Notes under the pieces: generated by a model
Seen by the model: only the letters and a program-made list of their open reading frames with translations
Databases searched by the model: none
Told to the model about the DNA's origin: nothing
From: Bacteroidales bacterium
Lineage (GTDB): Bacteria; Bacteroidota; Bacteroidia; Bacteroidales; TTA-H9
Length of the DNA stretch: 64,000 bases
Direction: 5' to 3'
Assembly (NCBI GenBank): GCA_028689615.1
Contig: JAQVCV010000008.1
Coordinates: 5,843-69,842, forward strand
Translations under genes and position numbers: made by a program
Part shown: piece after piece, positions 33,914 through 42,296 of the stretch
Numbering within the stretch: the stretch's first letter is position 1
Layout: the number at the start of each line of letters is the position of its first letter

Positions 33914-35485
33914 TTATTTTTCGGCCCTTTCAAAAGTGAACTCAGTAAAATCGAAATCGGGATTGGGCACATCGATATGAAGCGCCGTGGCTTTCCCGTC
34001 GGGGCCTACCGTGAACCAGGCTTTTCCTTCGGGAAGCGAGGGGTAGCCTTCCATCCTAATGGTGAAGGTGTTGTATTCCCAATGGTTCATTTGCGACGTA
34101 AAACCTGGCGTGGGCTTCATGTTGAGGCGTAAAGCTCCTTTCTTGGTCATGGTTACTTCAACGGCACCATAGATAGGATCGTTGTAGGTTCCGGAATAGT
34201 CGGCCAGCGGCAGGGTTGGTTGGGTGTCATGTCTGCGGTTTTTCAAGGCTTCTGCTTTGTCTTTTTGTTCCTGCTCCTTGTTTTTTTTCACCCGTTCCAG
34301 AAGGAACGAGTTCCAGTCGCGTGGTTCAGGGGTGTTGCAGATGAGGTCTTGCAGTGTTTGACTCACAACGTAATAGAGTGGTTCGTTGCAATTGGTGAGC
34401 ACCACGAATCCGCAGTTTTTCCCGGGGATGAAGGTGGTGGTGGAGAGCATGCCGTCGTAGCCACCGCCGTGGTTCACGAGCTTTTCGCCCTGGTAATCGT
34501 AGAGGCTCCATCCCAGCCCGTAGCCACGGAAATGGGTGGTGGGGTTGTTTTTCTGTGCCCCTGTGCTGATTGGGTTCATCACGTTGGGTTGCCACATTTC
34601 GTTTTGCACTTTTTCGCTCCACAATTTTTTCGGGGCATCGGCAGAGGAGCCGGGTAATTCGCCACGACGCAGTTGAACTCTGATCCATTGTGCCATATCG
34701 TTTACGGAGCTGATGAGGGCTCCGGCGGGTGCCATGTTGTCCCAGTTTTGCCATTCTATCACCATCATTTTTCCGTCGGGAGCAGTGTGGGGCATGGCCA
34801 CGTTGGTGGTTGTGGGTATTTGTGTTATGCTGGTGAGGGTGCGGGTCATGCCGGCGGGTTTGAGTATTCGGCTGGTAATAACGTCTTCCCACGGTTGGTT
34901 GGTTACGGCTTCCAAAGCCAGGCCGGCAGCGATGAAGTTGATGTTGGAATAGCCGTACCCGGCTCTGAACCCGTGATGGGGTGTGAGCAGTCGGGCCCGT
35001 TCTACCACTTCACGCCGGCTGTACAGGGTGTTTGACCAAATCAGGTCGCCGCTGAAAGTGACATGCCCTGTGCGGTGCGATAGCAAATCGCGGAGGGTGG
35101 TATTGGCTGTAACCCACGGGTCGTACGATTCGAACCAGGGCAGGTAGCGTTTCACCGGAGCGTCCCACTCCATCCGGCCGCTGTCAACCATCATCGCGAT
35201 GGCTGCTGCTGTAAACGATTTGGTGTTGGAGGCCACTGCAAACAGGGTGTTGGCATCCACGGGTTGAGGTTGGTCAATATTGGTTACGCCAAACCCTTGG
35301 GCGTACACCACGCTGTCGTTTCTCACCAGCGCCACAGCCAATCCCGGAGCATTCCAGTCGCGGCGCATTTTTTCCAGTTTTGCCGAAAGGGTGTCGGGGT
35401 TGAAGGTAAAAGGGAGGGTTTGTGCGGCTACAACTGCGTGCAGCACGACGAACAGGATTGTTGCGATGAGGTTTTGTTTTCTCAT
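33914..35485 (-). CDS. Secreted serine hydrolase, class C beta-lactamase family
   Basis: 523 residues. Signal peptide at 1-21 (ILFVVLHAVVAAQ). The beta-lactamase/penicillin-binding core has SNTK (S-x-x-K, about residue 87), YGYSNINF (Y-x-N, about 170) and HGGGYDG (third motif, about 335). The C-terminal about 110 residues look like DUF3471, a small lipocalin-like domain common in this family. Probably a periplasmic peptidase or esterase rather than a resistance enzyme. Downstream of mpl and 9 bases upstream of the transketolase genes. Confidence 0.85.
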   Translation of the reverse strand: MRKQNLIATILFVVLHAVVAAQTLPFTFNPDTLSAKLEKMRRDWNAPGLAVALVRNDSVVYAQGFGVTNIDQPQPVDANTLFAVASNTKSFTAAAIAMMVDSGRMEWDAPVKRYLPWFESYDPWVTANTTLRDLLSHRTGHVTFSGDLIWSNTLYSRREVVERARLLTPHHGFRAGYGYSNINFIAAGLALEAVTNQPWEDVITSRILKPAGMTRTLTSITQIPTTTNVAMPHTAPDGKMMVIEWQNWDNMAPAGALISSVNDMAQWIRVQLRRGELPGSSADAPKKLWSEKVQNEMWQPNVMNPISTGAQKNNPTTHFRGYGLGWSLYDYQGEKLVNHGGGYDGMLSTTTFIPGKNCGFVVLTNCNEPLYYVVSQTLQDLICNTPEPRDWNSFLLERVKKNKEQEQKDKAEALKNRRHDTQPTLPLADYSGTYNDPIYGAVEVTMTKKGALRLNMKPTPGFTSQMNHWEYNTFTIRMEGYPSLPEGKAWFTVGPDGKATALHIDVPNPDFDFTEFTFERAEK

Positions 35486-35506
35486 GGGGCTATAAGTGTA
35501 AGGTGA

Positions 35507-36883
35507 TTATTTACTGTTAGAAAGGGTTTCGGAGATAATGGCGGCAAAGTTGTCGGGGCTGATTCCGTCGAAGTTACCGCTTGTCATCAGTATCACCGCG
35601 CTGTTATCGAGTTTTTTAGCTCTGAGCCATGCCACAACTTCCTGGTTGGTGTTAAGCACTTGCAGGTTGGGTCGGGCAAAGCCACGGGCAACTTTCTCAG
35701 GGTCGAGCATGGGCAACCGTTTCAGTTGCAGTGCATGTGGCGAAAAAAAGACAGCTGCCTCATCGGCTCCGTCGAGTGCGTGGGCATATTGGGGCAGGAA
35801 GTTTTCGCTGAGCGAACTGTAGGTGTGGAGTTCGAAGAGGGCCACAACCTTTCTGTTGGCGAACTGCTGCCTTACAGCATCCACAGTGGCTTTGACCTTC
35901 GACGGGGAGTGGGCAAAATCGCGAAACACGGTGCAACGGTTCGTATCAAAGATTTTTTCAAGTCGGTTGGCGGCTCCTTTAAAACTCCCGATTGCTTTAT
36001 TAAACTGTTCGTCGCTGATGCCTGCCTGGTTGCAAACCAGCCTGGCTCCAGCCATGTTGGCCAAGTTGTGGTTGCCAAACACCTGCAAGGGGTAACGCAC
36101 GTCGCCGTCGGTCAGCCAGGTTGTTCCGGCTGCAATTTCGTGAGCAGCTTCGGTATAGGGAATTGAAGTGATGTCGGGGCGCAAGCGGGGCAGAAAGCTG
36201 GCAATGTTCTGATCGGCGCCATACCAGATCAATTTTCCGCCAGGTTCGATCAATTCGCAGAACCGTTCAAATTGCCATACATAGTTGTCGAAGGTGGGAA
36301 ACACGTTCATGTGATCCCAGGCAATGCCGCTGATGAGGGCAACATGGGGGCGGTAGAGGTGAAATTTTGGACGGCGGTCGATGGGGGAGGTGAGGTACTC
36401 ATCGCCTTCAAAAACCATGTAGCGTGCTTTTTCGGTGATTTTTACCATCACGTCGAAGCCATCGAGCTTGGCTCCAACCATATAGTCGGCGTCAATACCA
36501 CATTCCTTCATTACATGCAAAATCATGGCAGTGATGGTGGTTTTGCCATGGCTGCCTCCAATCACGATGCGGGTCTTGTCGGCCGATTGCTGGTAGAGGT
36601 ATTCGGGATACGAATATACTTTCAGCCCCAGTTGCTGAGCCTGGAGCAACTCGGGATTGTCGGCCCGTGCGTGCATCCCCACGATCACGGCATCAAGGTC
36701 GGGGGTAATTCGTTGTGGATTCCAGCCTTCGGTATCGGGCAACAAACCCAGGTTGGCCAGCCGGGTGCGCGATGGTTCAAAAATTTCGTCATCGCTTCCG
36801 GTTATTTGGTATCCTTTCTGATGAAGGGCAATAGCCAGATTGTGCATGGCGCTGCCCCCTATGGCAATAAAATGAACTTTCAT
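35507..36883 (-). CDS. mpl: Mpl-type muropeptide ligase
   Basis: 458 residues, Mur ligase family. N-terminal Rossmann loop HFIAIGGSAMHNLA, ATP P-loop GGSHGKTTITAMI (about 107), central FEGDEYLTSP and SGIAWDHMNVFP, C-terminal RDFAHSPSKV. These features fit Mpl, which attaches the recycled L-Ala-D-Glu-mDap tripeptide to UDP-MurNAc; MurC is the alternative but usually lacks this N-terminal HFIAIGGSAM. Cytosolic, peptidoglycan recycling. Next gene downstream is the serine hydrolase (21-base gap), perhaps cotranscribed. Confidence 0.87.
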   Translation of the reverse strand: MKVHFIAIGGSAMHNLAIALHQKGYQITGSDDEIFEPSRTRLANLGLLPDTEGWNPQRITPDLDAVIVGMHARADNPELLQAQQLGLKVYSYPEYLYQQSADKTRIVIGGSHGKTTITAMILHVMKECGIDADYMVGAKLDGFDVMVKITEKARYMVFEGDEYLTSPIDRRPKFHLYRPHVALISGIAWDHMNVFPTFDNYVWQFERFCELIEPGGKLIWYGADQNIASFLPRLRPDITSIPYTEAAHEIAAGTTWLTDGDVRYPLQVFGNHNLANMAGARLVCNQAGISDEQFNKAIGSFKGAANRLEKIFDTNRCTVFRDFAHSPSKVKATVDAVRQQFANRKVVALFELHTYSSLSENFLPQYAHALDGADEAAVFFSPHALQLKRLPMLDPEKVARGFARPNLQVLNTNQEVVAWLRAKKLDNSAVILMTSGNFDGISPDNFAAIISETLSNSK

Positions 36884-37067
36884 GTTGGAGATTTTCTACA
36901 AACTTACGAAAAAGGTATCTGGCACCAGCCGAAGGGAGGTTAAAGCACGTTTTTATTCTCTTGACATCTGGTAAAATTTCACTCGTGAAATTGGTTGTGC
37001 AGACGTACCGTAGTAAAATATTCTTCAACCTGTCCGTCAGATTTGTTGTGTCCCTCTTTGCACATTG

Positions 37068-38294
37068 TCATGACAAACGTGACAGGTAATCAAAGGCCGG
37101 AACTACTTGTATTTTTTTCCCCTTCGTACGAATTTCATCTGTTTGGTTGAGGGTTAAGATAGTTCCTGTTTCGAGTTTGAAGAATTCCATGGCCGCGAGT
37201 AGCCCTTTTTCTTCTCTGGTGGCGTTCTCTGGAGTGAGTTCGAAACACACTTGTATCAACTCCGTGATTTGGTTGTTGTGAAAAACTGCAAAATCGCATT
37301 CACCGCCCGGTTCATTGTAGTAAAACAGCTCTTTATTCCTTTGCCGAAGTGCCACGTACACGGCATTCTCCATTTTGCGACCCCAGTCACCAGTATAGGA
37401 GGGCGATGATATGGTTATGAGTCCATTGTCAATTACATAGGCTTTCCGAGGATTGACCAATTGAGCCCTGTAAGAGTAAGAATACTTGGGAACCAGCCCC
37501 ACCAGATACGACTCTTCAAAGAACGACAGATAATCCAAAACGGTGGATGTGCTTTTCACATCAAGCAGGTGGGTTAGTTTTTTAGCCGTTATCAGGTTCC
37601 CGGTGTTCGCCATCAGAAACAGCAGTAGTTTTTTTAATGACCGCACATCTCTGATGTTGTGCCTCACGGCGATATCTCTGTACACGATGTCGTCAAGCAG
37701 GGCTGATAGAATGTCGGGGTTGTTTTGTTGGATATACTCAGGGAAGCCACCCGATTTAAGGTACGCCAGCCAAGATGTTTCGCCAGCCTTCTCCTGAAAG
37801 AACTGGATGTATTCGGCGTAGGAAAATGGATAAAGCTCCTTGGTAATATGTCGTCCCGTTAGCTTGGTTCCCAGTTCTTTGCTGAGGAGTGAGGCATTCG
37901 ATCCGGTGAGGCTGACCTGATAACCTTCGTCGAGTTTCTGCCTGACAAAAAGCTCCCATCCGTTGACAACCTGGATTTCGTCGAAGAACAATTTTTGTGC
38001 ACCACTTTCTTTAATAACCAGGTCGAGCAATTCAAAATCAGTAGTCTCAAAATTGTAAAGTTTTGGTGTGTCAAAGTTTACGAAGAAATAATCCCTTTCG
38101 CATCCAGCTATTATCTGCCTGATGAGGGTACTCTTTCCACACCGTCGAATTCCTGAAATTATCAGCGCATGGCTCGATAGGTTTAAAGGCAGAGTTGCCA
38201 TCAAATGCCTTGTTAATCCTGTTTCCTGCGCTTGCAACCGCTCTCTTTGTTGGTTAATGGTGGCTTGAATACTCGATAATTTCATATTAATCAA
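37068..38294 (-). CDS. AAA+ ATPase with DUF4143 domain
   Basis: 408 residues. N-terminal AAA_14 ATPase: Walker A ISGIRRCGKSTLI (about 50), Walker B KLFFDEIQ, sensor SLTGSNASLLS. The C-terminal DUF4143 region (LDYLSFFEESYLVGLVPKYS, GGECDFAV) has a PD-(D/E)xK-like core. The family is widespread and mobile, often sporadic, with no firm function. The ATG at 38285 is an alternative start. Promoter on the minus strand: TATCTTTG (38309-38316) with CTTG 20 bases upstream, next to a 44-base palindrome. Confidence 0.85.
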   Translation of the reverse strand: MINMKLSSIQATINQQRERLQAQETGLTRHLMATLPLNLSSHALIISGIRRCGKSTLIRQIIAGCERDYFFVNFDTPKLYNFETTDFELLDLVIKESGAQKLFFDEIQVVNGWELFVRQKLDEGYQVSLTGSNASLLSKELGTKLTGRHITKELYPFSYAEYIQFFQEKAGETSWLAYLKSGGFPEYIQQNNPDILSALLDDIVYRDIAVRHNIRDVRSLKKLLLFLMANTGNLITAKKLTHLLDVKSTSTVLDYLSFFEESYLVGLVPKYSYSYRAQLVNPRKAYVIDNGLITISSPSYTGDWGRKMENAVYVALRQRNKELFYYNEPGGECDFAVFHNNQITELIQVCFELTPENATREEKGLLAAMEFFKLETGTILTLNQTDEIRTKGKKIQVVPAFDYLSRLS

Positions 38295-38341
38295 TGGTTT
38301 TTACCTTGCAAAGATAGCTTGTTCATCGCCAAAAGGCAAGT

Positions 38342-38385
38342 TTGTCCATTGCCAACAAACAAGTTTGTTTGTTGCTGGTGGACAA
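38342..38385. promoter_or_regulatory. 44-base imperfect palindrome upstream of the DUF4143 ATPase
   Basis: Inner arms CAACAAACAA / TTGTTTGTTG (38353-38374) are perfect with a two-base centre; outer arms TTGTCCA (38342-38348) and TGGACAA (38379-38385) also match. 17 of 21 pairs are kept overall. It begins directly upstream of the -33 region of the ATPase promoter, so it could be an operator or the stem of a mobile-element end. Confidence 0.5.
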
Positions 38386-38517
38386 TTTTTCGGAATGTTA
38401 CGTAAGATATTGTCAATCTGTGTTTCACGTCACCTGTGTTTGTTCAAGGATTTGGGCATGGCTCTTTCCCCGAAACAAACTAACTTGCAGAGCGTTTATT
38501 GAACTGATTGTTTATTA

Positions 38518-39381
38518 ATGAATATATTGAAAATGAAATTGATCCCAGTTGTTGCCGAGAATTGGAAAGCCGACGGTGGCACCGTTTTCGGCGTTGTACC
38601 CAAAGCGATGTGGAATGCCCTGTGTCCGGCCGATGACGATAACCTGGTGAAATCGGTGAGCCGCGTGATGGTGGCCGACGATGGTGAAAGGGTGGTGCTG
38701 TTCGACACGGGAATGGGCAACAAACAGGACGATAAGTTTTTTGGCCACCGCCACTTGTTCGGTCACCGCGGGTTGATAGAGGCTTTGGCCGGGGTTGGTT
38801 ACCATCCCGATCAGATTACAGATGTGGTGTTCACGCATTTGCACTACGACCACGTGGGTGGTGCCGTGAAGCGCGATGGCGATGGTTTCTCGCTGGTGTT
38901 TCCCAATGCCCTTCACTGGGTAAGTCGTGCTCAATGGGATTGGGCCATGAACCCAAACAAACGGGAGGCTGCCAGCTACCTGCCCGAGAATCTGCTCCCG
39001 TTGCAACAAGCCGGGGTGTTGCGCTTCGTTGAACAGGAGGGTGCTTTTACCAATTCCATCTTCTTTCGAATCTTCAACGGACACACACGCGGTCAGATCA
39101 TCCCCGTGGTTGATTACCAAGGTACTAAGGTGGTTTATACAGCCGATTTTTTAGCCAGCCATCTCCACCTTCCCCTGGCATGGATCCCGTCGTACGACAT
39201 CGAGCCGTTGATAACGCTTCAGGAGAAGGAGCATTTCCTGGCCGAAGCCGCCGATGAAAACTACATCATCGTGCTGGAACACGATTTTGACGCGGAGGCC
39301 ATCACCGTGCAGCACACACCCAAAGGGGTGCGACTCCGCAGGAAGGGCTCGCTGGCGTCGCTTCTCTCTACTGAACCATAA
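38518..39381 (+). CDS. MBL-fold metallo-hydrolase
   Basis: 287 residues with the metallo-beta-lactamase motif HLHYDHVGG (about residue 108), later metal ligands GHTRGQ and TADFLASHLH. The start LLFDTGMG region is typical. Related to quorum-lactonase/glyoxalase II type hydrolases; the substrate is not clear. The Met at 38533 is an alternative start. Its 3' end overlaps the 3' end of the convergent TlpA-like gene by 14 bases. Confidence 0.82.
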   Translation: MNILKMKLIPVVAENWKADGGTVFGVVPKAMWNALCPADDDNLVKSVSRVMVADDGERVVLFDTGMGNKQDDKFFGHRHLFGHRGLIEALAGVGYHPDQITDVVFTHLHYDHVGGAVKRDGDGFSLVFPNALHWVSRAQWDWAMNPNKREAASYLPENLLPLQQAGVLRFVEQEGAFTNSIFFRIFNGHTRGQIIPVVDYQGTKVVYTADFLASHLHLPLAWIPSYDIEPLITLQEKEHFLAEAADENYIIVLEHDFDAEAITVQHTPKGVRLRRKGSLASLLSTEP

Positions 39382-40729
39382 TCCCCTGCTTTACCAACTC
39401 GGCAGCGAGTTCATCGGTGTTGTAGGGTTTGGCCACTATTTTGCGCCCCGGACCAAGTAAAAAAAGGGTTGGGGTTGCAAACACCCCCCAGTCGGAGGCT
39501 GCCTGGCTGTCCCACCCTTTCAACTCGCTGATGTTGATGCATTGAAGGGCGTTTCGGGTGATGGATTCCTCCCAGTCGTTGCTGTTTGTGTCGAGCGAGA
39601 AGGCCACTACTTCCAGTTTTTGACGATCGGTAGTGGCAAGCAGGTTGCTCAATTGCGGGAGCAATTGGTTGCAGTGGGTGCACCAACTGGCCCAAAAGAT
39701 CACCAACGTATAAGGTTGGTTCAGGTTTTCCATAGAGAAGGGATTCCCTTCGGGAGTATTACCCTGCAGGGGAGGGGCGGAGTTGCCTTTGGCCATCCGT
39801 TTGATGGTTTCGGCTTTGCCAACCAGTTTTGAGCGGGATGCAGCATCGGTGCAACTTTCGTTTTGGTAGAGAGTGGCCAGGTATTGGATCACTTCTTCGA
39901 AACCAAATTGCTCGAACCCGCCAATGAGATACTCCATCACGAAGTCGAACACCCGCTGGTTGTGGCTGATGTGAGGCAGCATGGCTTCTATGCCCTGAAT
40001 AAAAGCGGCTTGCAGTTCGTCTTTGGTGTATTCGGGGTTGCTGTAGAGGGTAAGAAACTCGATGACTCTTCGGGGATAAATGTTGGTGGCTATCAGCGTG
40101 GTGTCGTCTATCTCGTTCAAGTCCCAAAAGTGTTCGCGCTCGTAGAGGCTTCGCCCTTTCTGGTCGAGTTCGGGGGCTGTAAAAGGCTTTTTCATCATCC
40201 GGGCCATTCTTCCCAATAGATCGGTATGATGCCTGCGGATCAGGCCGCTCAGATACGCTGAATGATCAATTTGTTGCTTTACATATTGAGCTGTAATCTT
40301 CTGATAAAAAGGGTCGTCGCGTGGGTATTCATCAAGAAGATTTTCCAGCAGTGATAGTTTTTTCCGGTTTTCATCTTCTTTCAGCAACATTTGTTGGTAG
40401 TCTTCATTGAGGGTGTCGGCAAAGAGGATTGTTCCGGTAGCAGTGTCGAATTGGAGGTTTACCGGTTGATGGTGGAACAAAAAATCGGGGCCGTTGCCTT
40501 TGCCAAAAACCAGACGGTATTGACCAGGGCGCAGATTGCTGGTTTCAAACCGTATCCGACCCCTTATGTCGGTATGGGTGGTATCAACCGGTACCAGCCT
40601 GTCGCCACGATACCTGGCCAGGATGACCGAAGTTTCGGTACCCGCTGAAAAGGTGGCTTCAATTTGAGCCACAACTGCTGGTGATGCTAACAGCATGAAG
40701 GCTGTGAGAAGGAGGGTTGGAGTGCGCAT
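39368..40729 (-). CDS. TlpA-like periplasmic thioredoxin
   Basis: 453 residues. Signal peptide 1-21 (TAFMLLASPAVVAQ). The N-terminal half is a strand-rich domain followed by a helical part, and the C-terminal about 135 residues are a TlpA/ResA thioredoxin fold with redox pair WASWCTHCNQ (C-x2-C) and cis-Pro loop ATPTLFLLG. Acts in the periplasm on disulfides. Divergent from cysH, with two palindromic operator-like sites in between. Confidence 0.85.
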   Translation of the reverse strand: MRTPTLLLTAFMLLASPAVVAQIEATFSAGTETSVILARYRGDRLVPVDTTHTDIRGRIRFETSNLRPGQYRLVFGKGNGPDFLFHHQPVNLQFDTATGTILFADTLNEDYQQMLLKEDENRKKLSLLENLLDEYPRDDPFYQKITAQYVKQQIDHSAYLSGLIRRHHTDLLGRMARMMKKPFTAPELDQKGRSLYEREHFWDLNEIDDTTLIATNIYPRRVIEFLTLYSNPEYTKDELQAAFIQGIEAMLPHISHNQRVFDFVMEYLIGGFEQFGFEEVIQYLATLYQNESCTDAASRSKLVGKAETIKRMAKGNSAPPLQGNTPEGNPFSMENLNQPYTLVIFWASWCTHCNQLLPQLSNLLATTDRQKLEVVAFSLDTNSNDWEESITRNALQCINISELKGWDSQAASDWGVFATPTLFLLGPGRKIVAKPYNTDELAAELVKQGIMVQ

Positions 40730-40831
40730 AGCAGAGATATTTTGAACAAAGGTAAGGATTGAGCCAAGACTATTGGGCTGTAGTTAATCGAGTCAGTTAT
40801 TGGGTTGAGTCAAGTTTATTTTTTTAGGCGT

Positions 40832-40884
40832 TTGTCATTCAGAATTGACATTATTGACCCGTTTTTGTCAGTCCTGAATGACAA
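40832..40884 (+). promoter_or_regulatory. Two TTGTCA-N8-TGACAA palindromes upstream of cysH
   Basis: Site 1 is TTGTCA-N8-TGACAT (40832-40851) and site 2 is TTGTCA-N8-TGACAA (40865-40884), starting 33 bases apart (about three helical turns). They lie between the divergent cysH and TlpA-like genes and resemble dimer operators of Crp/Fnr- or similar-type regulators. The regulator is unknown. Confidence 0.55.
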
Positions 40885-41015
40885 TTTCTTCAACCGATTA
40901 AGGATGTGCTGTATAGAATGCTATAGATTTGAAAACAACATAGGAATACTGTTGGTGTTGGAAAACTAGTAGGAAGGAGAAAGAACTTTTCCTCTTTTTC
41001 AGTAGTTTTGCTCCT

Positions 41016-41732
41016 ATGAATACTATCTACAATCAACACGATATTGAGTTGTTCAGCAACGAGATAGCTGGTTTGGATGCCCTGCAAACGCTGCGTTGGG
41101 CAGCAGTGCGTTTTGCCGGAGCCATCACATTTGCTTCAAGTCTGGGTGCCGAAGACCAGGTTATTACCCACCTCATTGCTGTGAATCAACTCCCTATTAG
41201 CCTGTTCACCCTCGACACCGGGCGCCTTTTTCCTGAAACCTACGAATTGATAGACAAAACCCAGGCTCGATACAACGTGAAACTAAAAGTTTGTTTTCCA
41301 GAGGCTGCAGAAGTTGAAGAGATGGTGAGCAGCGAGGGGATCAACCTTTTCTACTACAGCATCGAGAACCGAAAAAGGTGTTGTGGCGTTCGGAAAACCC
41401 ACCCGCTGCAAAAGGCACTCGCCGGAAACCAAATTTGGATCACCGGGCTGCGTCGTCAGCAGGCTGTTACCCGCACCGGGCTCCAAAAAATTGAGTTCGA
41501 TTCCATCAACGGGCTTCTGAAACTCAACCCCCTCATCGATTTGAGCGAGGCCGACCTCTGGCAGTTCATCCGCGAACACAAAATCCCTTACAACGTGTTG
41601 CACGACAAAGGCTTTCCGAGCATCGGCTGTCAACCCTGCACCCGCGCCATCGAACCAGGTGACGACATTCGTGCCGGAAGGTGGTGGTGGGAGAACCCTG
41701 AGCAGAAGGAGTGCGGGTTGCACAAACGGTAG
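41016..41732 (+). CDS. cysH: APS/PAPS reductase
   Basis: 238 residues, adenylyl- or phosphoadenylyl-sulfate reductase. N-terminal P-loop-like FASSLGAEDQ, then RKRCCGVRK (Cys pair, about 120), and near the end GCQPCTRAI and the catalytic ECGLHKR. The CC...C-x2-C set marks the [4Fe-4S] type that usually reduces APS. Assimilatory sulfate reduction to sulfite. The gene stands alone; no other cys genes are nearby. TAGTTTTG at 41004-41011 is too close to the ATG to be a normal -7 box. Confidence 0.9.
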   Translation: MNTIYNQHDIELFSNEIAGLDALQTLRWAAVRFAGAITFASSLGAEDQVITHLIAVNQLPISLFTLDTGRLFPETYELIDKTQARYNVKLKVCFPEAAEVEEMVSSEGINLFYYSIENRKRCCGVRKTHPLQKALAGNQIWITGLRRQQAVTRTGLQKIEFDSINGLLKLNPLIDLSEADLWQFIREHKIPYNVLHDKGFPSIGCQPCTRAIEPGDDIRAGRWWWENPEQKECGLHKR

Positions 41733-41797
41733 TTTGCAGGAGCGTAACAAAATTCTGCTAAGGTAAACTCATGATTTTAATAGCTGCTTTTACAACG

Positions 41798-42028
41798 TTA
41801 TGAAATGCACAACCAATTCAACAATAATTTTATTGGTTGTTCATTCAGTTGTGCATTGTCTTGGTTTTTTTCGCTTGTAGTTTTCCACTTCGTGGCGACA
41901 ACGCCCGGCATCTGAAGCTCTGGAGTGTCGGGAGTGAAGCGATTCAGGTCTGTAAGTTGTACCAACGTGTCATTGAAAGTCAATGTATAGGAATAAGTCG
42001 CTGTGACTACAAACCTTCTATCTGCCAT
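41798..42028 (-). CDS. Possible small protein, unknown
   Basis: 76 residues, starting MADRRFVVTATYSYTLTF with two predicted strands and a polar middle. No recognised family. It lies in the 41733-42226 stretch that is otherwise empty, and the strand is opposite to its neighbours. It may be a remnant or a chance open frame; the opposite strand has a competing open frame at 41837-42040. Confidence 0.25.
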   Translation of the reverse strand: MADRRFVVTATYSYTLTFNDTLVQLTDLNRFTPDTPELQMPGVVATKWKTTSEKNQDNAQLNEQPIKLLLNWLCIS

Positions 42029-42226
42029 GTTATCTGTTGATAGTTTTTACCATTTCCGACCATCGCCTCCTGTTTTCTTTATAATATTGACCATAAGGTC
42101 ATTCCGATCCCGAAATTTTGGGTGAGGAATCCTTTTCTATAGATCATTCCATTCTTATGAATTAATCAGGCTTAAAAAAAGCCGCGAAAAAATTAAATGG
42201 GTTACCAATTGTAAACCAATTTTATA

Positions 42227-42234
42227 TATTTTTG
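42227..42234 (+). promoter_or_regulatory. -7 box TATTTTTG before the Abi-associated RNA
   Basis: Exact TAnnTTTG match. A start of transcription about seven bases downstream would fall at about 42241, just before the hairpin at 42244. Confidence 0.55.
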
Positions 42235-42240
42235 CATCAA

Positions 42241-42290
42241 CATGCTTACCCCGCTTCCCGTAAGAACAGCGCGCTCAGGGTAAGCTTTTT
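42241..42290 (+). ncRNA. Structured small RNA, abiF-RNA-like
   Basis: GCTTACCC (42244-42251) pairs perfectly with GGGTAAGC (42278-42285), and directly inside CGCT (42252-42255) pairs with AGCG (42268-42271), leaving a 12-base loop and a one-sided bulge. Five T residues follow, so the hairpin can also act as a terminator, giving an RNA of about 50 bases released before the Abi gene. A conserved RNA class called abiF is known to lie upstream of Abi_2-family genes; position and form fit, but I could not compare with its covariance model. Confidence 0.6.
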
Positions 42291-42296
42291 AATTTT

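Noticed and set aside
36789..37028. 79-codon minus-strand frame after mpl
   Set aside because: Overlaps the mpl start in another frame and has no motif or ribosome site.
37065..37076. Perfect palindrome TTGTCATGACAA at the end of the DUF4143 ATPase gene
   Set aside because: Shares half-sites with the cysH palindromes but has no spacer and overlaps a stop codon; most likely chance.
41004..41011. TAGTTTTG as the cysH -7 box
   Set aside because: It would put the transcription start at or after the ATG at 41016; leaderless transcription is possible but unsupported.
41837..42040. 67-codon plus-strand frame upstream of the Abi gene
   Set aside because: Overlaps a competing minus-strand frame, shows no family, and is Cys/Ile-rich without pattern.
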